Origin: Gari tellinella
Taxonomy: Eukaryota; Mollusca; Bivalvia; Cardiida; Psammobiidae
Length of the DNA: 64,000 nt
Direction: 5' to 3'
Assembly: GCA_922989275.2 (NCBI GenBank)
Contig: OV277864.1
Location: 75,024,158-75,088,157, forward strand
Below are positions 10,491 through 21,988 of the stretch, piece after piece (position 1 is the first letter of the stretch; the number at the start of each line of letters is the position of its first letter). A program made the translations under genes and the position numbers. The notes under the pieces are model-generated. The model did not search any database, was not told the DNA's origin, and worked only from the letters and a program-made list of their open reading frames with translations.

Positions 10491-10539
10491 GCCATCTACT
10501 ACAGAAGCATTAATATCTCTAAAGATTGCAGACTGCATA

Positions 10540-10612
10540 ATGCAGAATGAGTGTAATACAGAAAGCTCCGATAGGAGCTTTCTGTATTACATTCATTCTG
10601 CATTATGAAAGC
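10540..10612. repeat. L hairpin core
   Basis: Nearly perfect palindrome, arms GCATAATGCAGAATGAGTG; apex AGCTCCGATAGGAGCT. Flanking termini were not identified. Confidence 0.75.
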
Positions 10613-10984
10613 ACCTGTCAGACATTAACACTTTGATCAGATCTTTTTTTTAATGGCTGCTCTATAAAAGTCAGACTGTGCACATTCATTCATGAATTTT
10701 TTATGTATATTAAGTTAAATAAGGTCACATTGAGAGTGGAAAAAATATCATATCCGATACCAGTCGGGGCATTCACATTTATAATCACCAAGAGGCCATT
10801 TAATTATACATACATGGCTTTTTAATATTTCAGTGTATGTAAATGTTTAATGAGTGTCTGCTTTAAGACATATTATGCAATATGTGACCCAAATTTCTAT
10901 TCATGAGTTTCAAGCAATCATAGAAAGGACTAGAGGGATGACTTTGTCTGAAAGAAAAATATGATGCACCCGCCGGCATATAAT

Positions 10985-11236
10985 TGACTAAGTTCAACTG
11001 ACTGTAATCTTGTGGAAATTTAAAGCAGATTCAAATCCTTTTTACATGCACATCTATGGTGTATGTACAAACACTCTGCCAAATTATAAGCTTGTAGCTT
11101 GAAAACTGCAGGAGGAGTTAGCCGGACAAATTATGTACTGTATGTGGGACAGACTGACAAACAAATGGACGAACAGGTGGATGGACAGACAGGGTTAAAA
11201 CAGTATGCCCCCAACTGAACGTCGCAGGGGCATAAA
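10985..11236. mobile_element. HINE-like 3' part
   Basis: One diverged core monomer, a GACAGAC/GGACGAAC microsatellite (11148-11196) and a terminal hairpin TATGCCCCC...GGGGCATA (11212-11235), the same order as the end of HN2. Confidence 0.6.
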
Positions 11237-11306
11237 AATATACAGGTATTCTTTAAGACATTAGTTAGAGGCTAAAGGCAGATTGAAAGTAAGACAGACA
11301 ACTCCG

Positions 11307-11556
11307 TTAACCCATTACCCCATAAATACGCCTTTTTACGCCTCCAATTTATCCCTCCACTGAAGAAAATAGTTCCAATTGATACAGTGATGAACATGTA
11401 CTATATAATATTTTTCTTTATTTTAGCAGAGGATAGCTTAAAGCAGGCTGAAAGTAAAGCAGAATGCACCTTAAGTGCTTTCTGCTTTACTTTCAACCTG
11501 CTTTAAGTAGTCATCCATCTTCAAAGCTAGAAACAGGCTATGGGGTAATGGGTTAA
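11307..11556 (-). mobile_element. A-family MITE inserted in another hairpin
   Basis: TTAACCCATTACCCCATAAA to CTATGGGGTAATGGGTTAA. The left flank (GGCAGATTGAAAGTAAGACA...AACTCCG) is the left arm of a different hairpin ending at its apex. Confidence 0.85.
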
Positions 11557-11779
11557 ACAGATCAGCACTTTTGACTATATATACTGTTCAATTTTGACTG
11601 TTGCATAAGCTCCATGTGATGATGTGACAAATAAAACATTTGCAATATTGTAAACATTCAGGCAATTTGCAGTAGAGTAAAACCACATAAAACATTGTTT
11701 TAGTGGCCTGGAGGAATATACACTTTTCCACAACATGATGACAGGTATCCAAATAATCGTCTCACAATTATTAATCAAT

Positions 11780-12000
11780 TTTATTGCTGGCTGTTTCACT
11801 TTTGGAAAATGACCAATTTATGCTGACTTTTAGGGCTGTTTTAAGAAAATATTTTGGAATAAATAAATTTTAAGACAAACAGTGTAGACCCTGATCAGAG
11901 GGCTCCTTAAGGAGCCCTCTGATCAGGGTCTACACTGTTTGCAAAAGATGCATACATGTTACAATGTATACTGGTGTGAAGCACAGAGAGGATAGCTAAG
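11780..12000 (+). mobile_element. D-family hairpin, ends eroded
   Basis: 33-bp perfect arms with no loop at 11876-11941 (CAAACAGTGTAGACCCTGAT, apex CTCCTTAAGGAG). Left flank GACTTTTAGGGCTG matches D; the termini are not clear. Confidence 0.75.
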
Positions 12001-12660
12001 TATAACCCTCAAATCCCAACAGAAACTAAAAATATACACTATGATTATTATCCAAATAAGTCTCCTAATCACAGTGTATCCAGCACAGTAATGTTTACAT
12101 GTTTCCAGTACAACATGTCTTTCCCCGTACTTCCGTAAATATTTATCACAACCTTGCTGTACAAAAATGACTTGTATTCCCATAAGTAACAACCCATCCA
12201 TCACTCCAGTCCTAAACCTTTAGCAAATCCTCTACAACCCATTGCAGAGAAGATTAATGTCTTTCTCTGTCACAGAAAATATTGTCAAAACATCCAAAAG
12301 GTTTAGGAAATATTCTTAAAAGAGTCAAAAAGTTAGGCTCCAGATTTGAGGCAAAGTTAACTTGGCCTTTCATCTGGATCCCAACTATCTGACACTCTGA
12401 AAATTAGTTTCTTTGACAGAGAAGAACAGATGAATATTCTTTGACGTTCTCACTAATTCACCCAAAGCAATAGCTAAATATTTAAGGTAACATATTATGT
12501 CCAAAGATGTGTATTGAAAATGATTTTTTTTACAGTTGGGATCCAGATCAGTTGCAGTATCAGTAACATTTTATCTGATTAAGTTCTTAACTATCTGTAA
12601 CTTAATGGCATTTATGAACAAGTCAAACTCAGTAATATATTTAAGTAGGCCAGGTTTAAG
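12000..12660. other. Unassigned
   Basis: No gene, hairpin or known repeat seen. Confidence 0.45.
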
Positions 12661-12663
12661 GGT

Positions 12664-12803
12664 TTAACCCTTTTTGTGCACGAAGCAAGTATTATACATC
12701 ATTTGCAAACAGTGTAGACCCAGATCAGAGGGCTGACCTTCAGGGTCTGCACTGTTTTATTGCCATAATTTTAAGCATTTTTGGGACAAACCCTTCAGGT
12801 TAA
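12664..12803 (+). mobile_element. Short D-like TTAA element
   Basis: TTAACCCTTTTTGTGC to CCCTTCAGGTTAA with a shortened hairpin (AACAGTGTAGACC / GGTCTGCACTGTT). Confidence 0.6.
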
Positions 12804-13185
12804 ATGCATATATAATTATTATACTAGGCAATATTCAGAGTCCATATAGAATGTCCGCAATGTAATCCTTTAACTTGTCATTTTGTCATACATCTTTTCC
12901 AAGCTCACTGAATAACTACATGTACACTGACAACAACCCAATAATAAACAGACTTTTGGTTAAAAGACATGTGCTATCTCTAAAGACAGGTTGCTACCAT
13001 ATGTAGGATAAAAGAGCTATTCTGCATTACTTTTGTCCTGCATTAAGCTGTCGCTTGTGTTTCTATGAATGGTCATGCAGCTTCTGCAATAATTTTTCAC
13101 ATAAAAATTTATTAAGTATCTTGGCAACTATGAGAAACTCTTTCAAGTTTTTGAAATACAAAAATCTAGTTTATGCCTTTTTGAT

Positions 13186-13451
13186 TTAACATTTTACCCC
13201 AAAAATTGTAGCCTGTTCTTGTTTTAAAGACAGGGTGGCCACTTAAAGCAGATCAAAAGAAAAACAGAATGTGCCATATTGCGTATTCACTGCTTTGCTT
13301 TTAACCCGTTTAATACTACCATCTGCTAAGATATAGAAAATATTCCTGATGGTATACATATTCATGATTGTATACTAGGTGGAACTATTTTCTTCACTGG
13401 AGAGAATAAATTATAGGTGGTAAAAAGTGATATTTTATGGGGATGTATTAA
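13186..13451 (+). mobile_element. A-family MITE, diverged
   Basis: TTAACATTTTACCCC...TTATGGGGATGTATTAA; stem heavily mutated (GTGCCATATTGCGTA), an old copy. Confidence 0.7.
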
Positions 13452-13662
13452 ATAAACATAACCATGTCATATAATATATATATAAACATAATCATTATTG
13501 ATTTGATACAATTTATCAATAACAGAAGAAGACTTACATGATGATGGAAAAATATCAGTGAAGCAAGCCACATCATTTCTCTGGACAATTCAACAGTATA
13601 ACTAACATTGTATTCAAATGAAATTATACCCTCATATCATGGAAAACCTTTATTGAAAACAT

Positions 13663-13745
13663 TTGCAAACAGCCAGGACCTAGATCTTACTGAGACCCTG
13701 TGCACTAAATGCGGTCTCGATCAGGATCTAAACTGCGTGTCACTT
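13663..13745. repeat. Decayed C-type hairpin
   Basis: TTTGCAAACAGCCAGGACC ... GATCTAAACTGCGTGTCAC with a mismatched stem. Confidence 0.5.
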
Positions 13746-14156
13746 AATTATCCCGTATGATTAATATAAAAGAAGTGGCTTGTTTAATTTCAGATATTTG
13801 TCTAATGTCAGATTTTCAACAGTCAGCATATTAAGCAGAAAACTAATAGTTATTCAATGTTGAATGGTTAAACCAACTGATTATACGGATATACTTATTG
13901 TCAACCTATTAACCTATATATTGCTGTGTCCTGAATTGACAGATGTTTGAAAACAGTGTTGAATCCAGAACAGGCACCTGCAGCATGCAAGTTAGCTTTG
14001 TGTTGGTCTGGAGCCCAACTATATAAACTACACACTCATATTGTGACTTTTCAAAACAAAACAAAATAAAACACTGTTGAAATCGATCTTCACACAACTT
14101 CCACATGAAGCAACTGATATTTTAGCACTATAGAACAAAACCCTTTGCAATTTGAT
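13746..14156. other. Unassigned
   Basis: Nothing recognisable apart from AT-rich sequence. Confidence 0.4.
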
Positions 14157-14218
14157 AGTATACATCCTGTTTAATCCTGCCCATGTAAGTATACATCCTG
14201 TTTAATCCTGCCCATGTA
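14157..14218. repeat. 31-bp perfect direct duplication
   Basis: GTATACATCCTGTTTAATCC...GTAA occurs twice back to back. Confidence 0.9.
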
Positions 14219-14260
14219 AAATATCACAAAGTCACTCGTTCAGTTCAAATAATTAATCCA

Positions 14261-14410
14261 GGCTCCAAGGCTATAAAGCTTTTGAGCTGAGTCTGAAGTC
14301 ATTCTCAAGCATCTGATTGGTCAGATTTGAGCCTAGGCTCAAATCTGACCAATCAAATGCTTGAGAACAATCACAGCCTCAGCTCAAACTCTTTATAACC
14401 TTGGGGCCTG
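14261..14410. repeat. Foldback palindrome, ~73-bp arms
   Basis: AGGCTCCAAGGCTATAAAGC at the left mirrored by CTTTATAACCTTGGGGCCT at the right; perfect inner arms around GAGCCTAGGCTC at 14329-14340. Confidence 0.85.
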
Positions 14411-14834
14411 ATCCTTTGACTAGTAGATCAAGTTAAGAATTCTTGTAACTTACAGTTTGTTGTTTCAAACACAAAACATTTAACAATTTGCCCATTGCAT
14501 ACATATTCTTGTTTATACAATTAAACCTTAATAAAGGACATTATTGTATCTTTCATTGAAACTGCATGACAAACTCAAAATTTAAGACAGGTTTCTTAAT
14601 ATCATGCATGCCAAAAGCAATGAAGAAAACTTATACTTTCTACATTACTTTAGCCCTGCTACGATCGAGCTGTTGTATTTCTAGACTAACCATTTATCCT
14701 CCTTTGTGTAGCTGTTTAAATCATTTTCTTCACAGAAACACTTTTTCAAATCTTTACTTTATCCTCACAGAGTTTTTGAGCCATAAGCAACTTCTACATT
14801 CTGACAAGACATACATTTCTATTCTGCACAATCT

Positions 14835-15060
14835 TATAACTCTTTGAATGCTAGGTATTTTTTTGTCTGCTACAATGGTCATTTTCTACTTTTTTTTAAA
14901 AATAGAATTTTTAAATTTATTTTCAAAACAGGGTCAGAGTGTCAAACAGTTTGGATCCTGATGAGATGCCGCATTATGCGGCGTCTCATCAGGATCCAAA
15001 CTGTTTGCAAAGGTAATCACTGTTGCACATAATCCTCTGCTAACATTTTAAGAGTTATAA
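14835..15060 (+). mobile_element. C-family MITE
   Basis: TTATAACTCTTTGAATGC ... TTTTAAGAGTTATAA, with perfect stem GTTTGGATCCTGATGAGA. The ends carry TTATAA where other copies have TTAA. Confidence 0.8.
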
Positions 15061-15183
15061 ACACTCATTGGGAACTTAGCTCTTAAGAAAACACTGTACA
15101 ATCTCTAAAAGTTAATCCAAATATTATTGTAACCCTTTCAAAACCTTCCTGCATTACTTCTGTCTTGCATTCAAAACGTTTTT

Positions 15184-15424
15184 AAAACCCATTTCTCCAT
15201 GCATAGATACACCAGTCCATTTTACACCTTTAATTTATTCCTGCACCTTAGAAAATAGTTCCAATTTATACTTAAATGAATAATTGCACTATAAGCTATA
15301 TTTCCAATATATCCTAGCAGAATGGTAGCTTAAAGCAGGCATTCTACTTTACTTTTAACTGCTTTAAGTGGTCACCTGTCTTCAAAACTTGAAACATTTA
15401 GCTATGGGATAAAGCCTGTTTAAA
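15184..15424 (-). mobile_element. A-family MITE with internal deletion
   Basis: AACCCATTTCTCCATGCATA start; the stem's left arm is cut to AAAGCAGG joined directly to CATTCTACTTTACTT; eroded right end. Confidence 0.7.
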
Positions 15425-15733
15425 GAGTTCACAATAATTGTCCTTAAATATGGCAAAAACATGTTACTTGTCATTCAAGTGGTTCATTATAAACATAGCT
15501 CTCCATTGAAAGATATAAGGTAGTGCAAACTAACCTCTTGATACATGTATAGGTGAATAAACTGGAAATTAAGACTTGTACGTATTTTCTCTTTAATAAT
15601 TAAGTGTTACAAGTATTGATATCATATAATGATCTGATCTGGTCATGGCCAATACACTTAACTTCAAGCTATTTAGCTACTTCAGAAACGGAAAACGCTC
15701 AGTTATTGACATTATAATTATTGTGACAGTACA

Positions 15734-15841
15734 GGGCTCTAGATATTTGGGAGTAAATTGAACAAATCCAATAATTTTTCACTTATTTCAGATTCAAATC
15801 CTATGGTGTTATTACTCATTTATTATAGAATCGTCTCCAAG
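15734..15841 (+). mobile_element. E-family left half
   Basis: GGGCTCTAGATATTTGGGAG to AGAATCGTCTCCAAGA, broken at the hairpin apex. Confidence 0.65.
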
Positions 15842-16019
15842 AACCAGAACCCCAACCCAATTTTTCAAACTCCCTTAAGTCAGAATAATCTGTACCGTAT
15901 ATCTAATTATGTTGAATTTGAATAACATAAGTTTACACAGTATTTCAAAGTTAAAACATTTTTGTCACATTTTAACTTTGAACATATATTTGGCTATAAG
16001 TTTGATCAAAGCAGTGCAG

Positions 16020-16136
16020 ACCCTTCGGTCAAAAGTGTGTACAAGATGTTCACGGACACACACCGCACGACACATGCACATAGACACAGCACGATCACAA
16101 TAGCTCACCGAGCACTACGTGCTAAGATGAGCTTAA
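16020..16136. mobile_element. HN1-type 3' end
   Basis: GACACA-rich microsatellite followed by CACAATAGCTCACCGAGCAC and a hairpin GAGCACTACGTGCT, as at the end of HN1. Confidence 0.55.
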
Positions 16137-16240
16137 AAGCATCAATATACACTTAGAACAGGAAAATGGTTAAACAGTACTAATAAACGGTATTGCCCAT
16201 TAGGGATGGCTAAAGACCATTTACATATGAAGGAGTCTAA

Positions 16241-16427
16241 TTAACCCTTAGCCCGCCAAATAAATTGTCGTCTGCTATATTTCTCGTCTGCTTCAAGTTT
16301 CAAAGTGCTTCAAAGTTGCTCAAAATTTCTGAAAATGTTGTCCGAGTGTCAAACAGCTTGGGGTCTCATCCGGATCCAAGCTGTTTGCATATGGAGCTTT
16401 AGTTGTGAGTGGCAGGCTAAGGGTTAA
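16241..16427 (+). mobile_element. B-family MITE, stem partly deleted
   Basis: TTAACCCTTAGCCCGCCAAA ... GGCAGGCTAAGGGTTAA. The left stem arm is shortened to CAGCTTGGGGTCTCATC compared with the copy at 22422. Confidence 0.85.
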
Positions 16428-16499
16428 AGGTGCTTATATTGCTTAAATTTACTCTCAGCTAACTTGCTTCAATACTTACCATCAACCAAGCTTTTAGAC

Positions 16500-16580
16500 A
16501 AAGGGAAATTGCGGAACAAAAATGAGCTTTCTAAAAGGAGCTTCCTGCATTTATTTTATCCCGCATTAGTCAGTCACATC
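16500..16580. repeat. L hairpin core, degenerate
   Basis: AATGAGCTTTCTAAAAGGAG with TTTATCCCGCATTAGTC on the distal side. Confidence 0.45.
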
Positions 16581-16582
16581 AG

Positions 16583-16785
16583 TTAACTCTTTGCATGCTG
16601 GGTAATTTTTTTCGTCTGCAACCTGTCGTCTGCTTTTGTTCTAAAAATAGATTTTTCTAAATTTCTTTTCAAGACATAGTCAGAGTGTCAAACAGTTTGG
16701 ATCCTGATGAGACGTCGCGTTAAGCGGCGTCTCATCTGGATCCAAACTGTTTGCAAAGGCTATCACTGTGGCATGCAAAGAGTAA
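16583..16785 (+). mobile_element. C-family MITE
   Basis: TTAACTCTTTGCATGCTGGG ... GGCATGCAAAGAGTAAA; stem GGATCCTGATGAGACG with apex GTCGCGTTAAGCGGC. Confidence 0.85.
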
Positions 16786-16917
16786 AGGAACCCAATAATA
16801 GTCGTCTGATAATGATTTGATTGTAGTTTATCATACCCCTGTGATCGACCTTGTCTCTCATACAGTAGTCATTGGCACCTGAACTGGTAAAAGTCATTGC
16901 TCATGTGATCGTTATGG

Positions 16918-17195
16918 CCAATTATTGATGAATAAGTCATAACCCCCACCTGTTTAGGTAATCTTGTGCAAGCTGTACCAGACTAACTGGGAACCAGGGA
17001 TGACAAACCCATTTATATATAGAGAGACTTGTCTAAGAAAAAGATTTTATAGTAAAACCTGTATCAAAGAAGGTTTGCTTTCCATTAATTGCCAGGTGTC
17101 CGCTTTAAGCCGGATGAAAGTAAAGCAGAAAGCTCCTTCAGGAGCTTTCTGCTTTACGTTCAGCCTGCTTTAAGCTGTTGTCAGTGTATAGCACA
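16918..17195. repeat. Duplicated segment, copy 1, with hairpin
   Basis: More than 60 identical bases are shared with 17580 onward (AATTATTGATGAATAAGTCA...). Ends in an AAAGCAGAAAGCTCC-type hairpin at 17103-17174. Confidence 0.85.
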
Positions 17196-17212
17196 ATTAA
17201 TAAGTCTTTGAC

Positions 17213-17477
17213 TTGAGTGCTCCTGTGGAAAGGTATTGAATTTTTATAGAACTATTCCAGAATATTCAATAATTTCTTGAATATACATGAAGAATACTAG
17301 AAGCAGCCATTTAACATTCATGAACATTCTGCAAAACTATTAGAAAATTTCTCAAATTTGATGGTTTAAAAACCAATTTGTTCCAGAATTACAAAAGTTC
17401 TTGAGCTCCTTTTCTAGAATGTTCAAAGTAATTTAATGCTTATGCATTTTCTAAAATTCTTGAACACTTTTCACAGG
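17213..17477. mobile_element. K-family element rich in TTCnnGAA motifs
   Basis: CTCCTGTGGAAAGG ... CTTTTCACAGGGG termini; repeated TTCnnGAA / GAAnnTTC units, e.g. TTCTTGAATATACATGAAG at 17274. Confidence 0.7.
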
Positions 17478-17841
17478 GGAGGCTTGCTTGCTATTTTTTA
17501 ACCAGGTGAATGCTTAAAGCAAGATGAAAGTAAATTAGAAAGCTACTGCTTTAAGCTGCTGTAAGTGTTTAAACTGTATCTAATTATTGATGAATAAGTC
17601 ATAACCCCCACCTGTTTAGGTAATCTTGTGCAAGCTGTACCAGACAAACTGGGTACCAGGCATGACAAAACCCATTTACATAATAGACTTGTCGAAGAAA
17701 AGAGATTTTACAGTAAAACCTGCTATATGACCATAATAAAAGGCTTTATCTTCTCTTTTTTAACCAGGTGAATGCTTAAAGCAGGATGAAAGTAAAGCAG
17801 AAAGCTTCTAAATGAGTTTTCTGTTTTAATTTCAGCCTGCT
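17478..17841. repeat. Duplicated segment, copy 2, with hairpin remnants
   Basis: 17580-17790 repeats 16918-17130. Two ACCAGGTGAATGCTTAAAGC hairpin starts (17500 and 17762) indicate serial duplication of the unit. Confidence 0.75.
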
Positions 17842-18069
17842 TTAACCCATTACCCTATAGCCTGTTTCTGTTTCTAGTTCTGAAGATAGGTGACCACTTA
17901 AGGCGCATTCTGCTTTACTTTCAGCCTGCTTTAAGCTACCATCTTGCAGGATATAGAAAATATTTCTTATGGTACATGTCAATGACTGTACAAATTGGAA
18001 CTATTTTCTTAAGTGGAGGAATAAATTGAATGTCCTAAATGAGCTTCTATTGGGGATTCTAAGGGTTAA
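17842..18069 (+). mobile_element. A-family MITE lacking exactly one stem arm
   Basis: TTAACCCATTACCCTATAGC start. GACCACTTAAGGCGCATTC joins the TTAA at the base of the left stem directly to the TTAA of the apex, so the whole left stem arm is missing. End GATTCTAAGGGTTAA. Confidence 0.8.
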
Positions 18070-18454
18070 TTGCCTTATCAGAAGTAACAATGGTTACTGT
18101 TCAGATTACAATACTTACGTAAAAGTATCTAAATTTTCAAACCATTTAGAAGCAGCATTATCTAATTTTGGTGAAAAGTAACAACAAACCATGCAAACTG
18201 AGCCTGGAACTCGCAAGATGCTGGCTTTTGTCATTTGTGGTGTTTTGCAGATGCTAGACATACTGGCTAGCAGTTTTCTACTACGGACTAGCCCAGTATT
18301 ATGCACTGCTCTCCCATGAGAACTATTTTCACCCACTCCCTAATCAGTCTACCTCATTATCCAAATTTGGACATTTTTATACCATAAACAACCATTAAAT
18401 GTACAGTCAAACTTGTGTTAGTCCTTTTATGCTTGAAGATATTGCACTGAACTC

Positions 18455-18607
18455 TGATCATCTTTGCAAACAGTTTGAATCCTGATTAGACGCTGCATAA
18501 CGGTTTGACACCCTGACCCTGTTTTTGAAAAATAATTTAGAAAACTCTATTTTTAGAACAGTTGTTGATGACAGATGAAAAAATTACCCAGCATTAAAAG
18601 AGCTAAA
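18455..18607 (-). mobile_element. C-family MITE, truncated
   Basis: TTTGCAAACAGTTTGAATCC, shortened apex, then TTTGACACCCTGACCCTG and ATTACCCAGCATTAAAAGAG. Confidence 0.65.
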
Positions 18608-18837
18608 ATTCTATCCTTAAGATATTCTGATTGATTCGAATTAAAAACAAAATCTAAACTAAATTACTCCCACTTTCAATAGCATATTGATGTGCAGGGA
18701 AAAAAGAATTTAAGCATGCATGGTCTCAAAATCAATCCTGTCTTGAAATTTAATCAAATATTCAGTCTGCAGTTCTTCTCACTGAAAGTAAAACAGAAAT
18801 CTTTACAATGCAGTAGAATTTCAAGCTACAGTTTATT

Positions 18838-19055
18838 TAACCCATTACCTAAATTATCTATTAGGCTAATAGATACAATTTTGTACACCTTAACTCTATT
18901 CTGCTTTACTTTCCAATAATTTTCCGGATTTATGCTTAACTCAGGCTGAAAATAAAGCAGAATGCTCCTTGTAAGAAGCATTCTGCTTTACTTTCAACCT
19001 GCTTTAAGAAGAAAAGTGCTTTCAAAACTAGAAACAGGACATAGAGTAACAATTT
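18838..19055 (-). mobile_element. A-family fragments with hairpin
   Basis: TTAACCCATTACCTAAATT at 18838 and a good hairpin at 18931-19008 (AATGCTCCTTGTAAGAAGCATT). Confidence 0.6.
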
Positions 19056-19309
19056 AAAGTGGCTGCATGCAATACACAGTCTTTATTGTTGTATATCAAT
19101 GAAATGTAAGAATCAGGGGGAACCAGCAGCTAGTTCTTAGCAAATCTTGGACCAACTTGGAACAATCTAATCCTGCCTGTCAACCCATCCGAATGAAACC
19201 TGCAGACAGGCAGACAGATAGTTTAAATTTCTCAGCAATATCCCTCTACAGTGAAAATCACGCAAATACAGTCACTCAAAATATCACACATTAACAATAG
19301 AATTGGTGT

Positions 19310-19530
19310 GATAACCCATTGCCCCATAAATAAGCCTTTTTATGCCTCTAATTTATTCCTCCACTAAGGAAAATAGTTTATTCAGTCATAAATATGTATC
19401 ATAAGTGCTACATTCTAGCACTGATGGTAGCTCAAAGCAGGCTGAAAAAAGCAGAATGTACTTTCAACCTGCTTTAAGAGGTCACTTTTCTTCAAAAGTA
19501 GAAACAGGCTATGGGGTAATGCATGGGTTC
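19310..19530 (-). mobile_element. A-family MITE, hairpin collapsed
   Basis: ATAACCCATTGCCCCATAAA ... GGCTATGGGGTAATGCATGG; the stem lost its apex (GAAAAAAGCAGAATGTACTT). Confidence 0.75.
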
Positions 19531-19544
19531 AAGAAGTGGCAGCT

Positions 19545-19605
19545 TAAAGTGGGATGAGTGTAAAGCAGTCTGCTTTTAACTTTCATCTTGCTTTAAGCAC
19601 TTTCT
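19545..19605. repeat. Short L/A-type hairpin
   Basis: GCTTAAAGTGGGATGAGTG mirrored by TTTCATCTTGCTTTAAGC. Confidence 0.6.
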
Positions 19606-19927
19606 AAACAGAACAAAATTAGCATTTACGTAGTTGTAAATGTGGCAGGATTCTACTGTATAATAAATTGCTAGGGTTTCAGATTGACATCTCATTTTTT
19701 CAGTTGGAATGATTTTTCTGGCTTCTCTAAAAATCTATACCACGTCTTGATTACATGTTTGAAATGTTTGTCAGAATAGCTTTAAGATGTTAGTTACAGA
19801 AAGGTTATTGAAATGTAAGTTCAGCCACTGCCGTCAGATATGATTAAAAGAAGATTATATTTCTCCAGTAGGGGATTATCCCATTCTTCCATAGCCTAAA
19901 GTGCACATCACATAATATCAAAATGTG
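19606..19927. other. Unassigned
   Basis: Nothing recognisable. Confidence 0.4.
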
Positions 19928-20457
19928 TTAACCTGTTACCCCATAGCTTGTTTCTAGTTTTGAAAATTGGTAACCACTTAACGCTGATTGAAAGTAAAGC
20001 ACAATGTACATTAAATTCTGTTTTGCTGTCAGCCTGCTTTACACTAGAACTATCACTAAAGGTGATTTATACTTCTATATCCAACAGCCCATTTGACATT
20101 GTATTGTGATGGGGTTAATAGAAGATGTATATAAATTTATGTCTGATAATGTTTTGGAAAATGCTGCCCAAAATAACCAGAATTAATTATAGCTATGATT
20201 TGTTAACATTATGAAAAGGGAAATAATTCAATAAAGAAATAATTAATCATAACCATATTAAAAGGAGAACAGTTTCAGACGTTGCTCAACAAAAATATAT
20301 TACAAAGTTTAAAAAAGTTATGTTGAGGTATGACAAAATACAGCTGTGGACAAAATTTATTTGTCAAAATTACGAAAAGGGAGATAATTAGGAAATGAAG
20401 TGAGATATCAATAAACTAAAGGCATAAAAAGGATTTTTTATGGAGTAATAGGTTAAG
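19928..20457 (+). mobile_element. A-family MITE split by an HN2-like 5' end
   Basis: Left part TTAACCTGTTACCCCATAGC through the stem; right part GGCATAAAAAGG...GGAGTAATAGGTTAA at about 20415-20457. The roughly 370-bp insert begins TAGAACTATCACTAAAGGTG, the same start as HN2; its inner sequence is otherwise unassigned. Confidence 0.65.
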
Positions 20458-20888
20458 CTATTACTTGGTTATAGCACCATAAAGAGACAACACATTTCAG
20501 TGCAACTTTCAGGACAGGGTTCAGATGTCTATGGAGCTTATATTTAGGAAATGGTATTGGCATCCTAAGGCCCATTTGTGATAGAAAAGGTAAATTAGCC
20601 TCTTATCTAGCAAGACCAGGATGCAACCTTCTACTTATATAGGAAACAGCTCATAAACTGGCAGACAAATCAGTAAATGTATGGGTGCGTGCTGGAGAAT
20701 AAGAACAGAGAATAAATTAAATTAACCCTCTGGTTTCCACAGTCATAATCTTATTTGTCGTGTTAACCCCTTGTCTTTAGTATGTGTATCATGTGATAAA
20801 ATACATCAATGATTGTCACCAGGAGATGACAGAATCCTTTTTTCAAATACAGCAAGACCAGCAACAGGGAACCTCACAACATAACTCT

Positions 20889-21154
20889 TTAACTCCATAG
20901 ATATGAGCCGTGCAATGACAAAACCTGCCATATTGCATTGCAACATTGTACAGACCAAACACAGTTGTCATCACGAGACTCTGTAACTGAGTTCAGTCTA
21001 CACTGCTAAATACAATGTTTTAGATGAGTGTGGGGGTCAAACAGAGTAGATCAAGGTCAGCCGCAGCGTCTTCGACGCTGTGGTTGACCTTGATCTACAC
21101 TGTTTGCAATGCAATAAGGCAGGTTTTGTCATGCATGGCACTGCTCATAGTTAA
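20889..21154. mobile_element. M-family TTAA MITE with ~50-bp TIRs
   Basis: TTAACTCCATAGATATGAGC at the left and CACTGCTCATAGTTAA at the right. The inner TIR GACAAAACCTGCC...ATTGCATTGCAA is nearly perfect, followed by a central palindrome 21039-21107 (TAGATCAAGGTCAGCC). Inserted at the TTAA of an A fragment (21152-21230). Confidence 0.85.
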
Positions 21155-21230
21155 TTTATTCCTCCACTGGAGAAAATCGTTTCATTTCTTAGGAGCATTC
21201 TGCTTCACTTTCAGCCTGCTGCAACCATCT
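21152..21230 (-). mobile_element. A-family fragment
   Basis: TTAATTTATTCCTCCACTGG then a deletion to AGGAGCATTCTGCTTCACTT. Confidence 0.6.
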
Positions 21231-21243
21231 TGCTTGCACTGTT

Positions 21244-21306
21244 TGTTAAGAAGTGGCCATTTAATGTTCACGAACATTCTAAAATTCTTGAACTCTTTTC
21301 ACAGGG
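21244..21306. mobile_element. K-family right-end fragment
   Basis: GAAGTGGCCATTTAATGTTC to TTGAACTCTTTTCACAGGGG. Confidence 0.7.
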
Positions 21307-21535
21307 GAAGCTATGTAAGAAAGGAATTATAGAAGACTGACTGTAGTTAAATAGTCCAACAACTTTCTTATAAATCAGCATTCTCCTATGCAATGTATTG
21401 GTTTTCTGCAAAACTGCATTAAAATTGACAAATAGCAAAATCTGGCATGGTTCCAGAAGAAATTCTCTAACCTTTAATTACATTGCCTCGCATTAAGTGT
21501 ATCATGGCATTCACAGAAAGCTTGGAACCAGTACC

Positions 21536-21726
21536 CAGGGCTCCAGATAAGAGGAGTATTTCAAAAACTAAAACCTTTTTTCTGCTTTAAACCCTATGGT
21601 GTCACTACTCATTAGAATCGTCTCAAAGAGACGATTCTTATGAGTAGTAGCACCATAGGATTTGGTGCTGTATGAATGTGAAAATGTTGGATTTGTCCAG
21701 AATACTCTGTCTTATCTGGAGCCCTG
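21536..21726 (-). mobile_element. E-family MITE, complete
   Basis: CAGGGCTCCAGATAAGAGGA ... TTATCTGGAGCCCTG; perfect apex AATCGTCTCAAAGAGACGAT. Target duplication AGTACC at 21530-21535 and 21727-21732. Confidence 0.92.
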
Positions 21727-21796
21727 AGTACCTAGCTGATAGAGAAACTTAGTCTAATCATGATCCAGAAAGTGTTTGTCAATATTAGATCATGTA

Positions 21797-21925
21797 ACCC
21801 ATTTCTCCATAAATATGCTTTATATTGCCTCATATAATCATGTCTTTTAATTCCTTTTTAATGCCTCATATTATATGTCTTTTAATGCATCTGATTATTC
21901 CTAAACCATTAAAGAAAAGTAATCT
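21797..21925 (-). mobile_element. A-family distal arm with internal duplication
   Basis: AACCCATTTCTCCATAAATA, with TGCCTCATAT...TGTCTTTTAAT repeated. Confidence 0.55.
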
Positions 21926-21988
21926 AGCTTTAGCTAAGGAAGTTCTGGAAACAAATCATGGAAGGCAAATTATTTTCCAGATAGATCC

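Noticed and set aside
11876..11941. Rho-independent terminator
   Set aside because: Perfect hairpin but in a eukaryotic MITE, with no T-run logic or adjacent operon.
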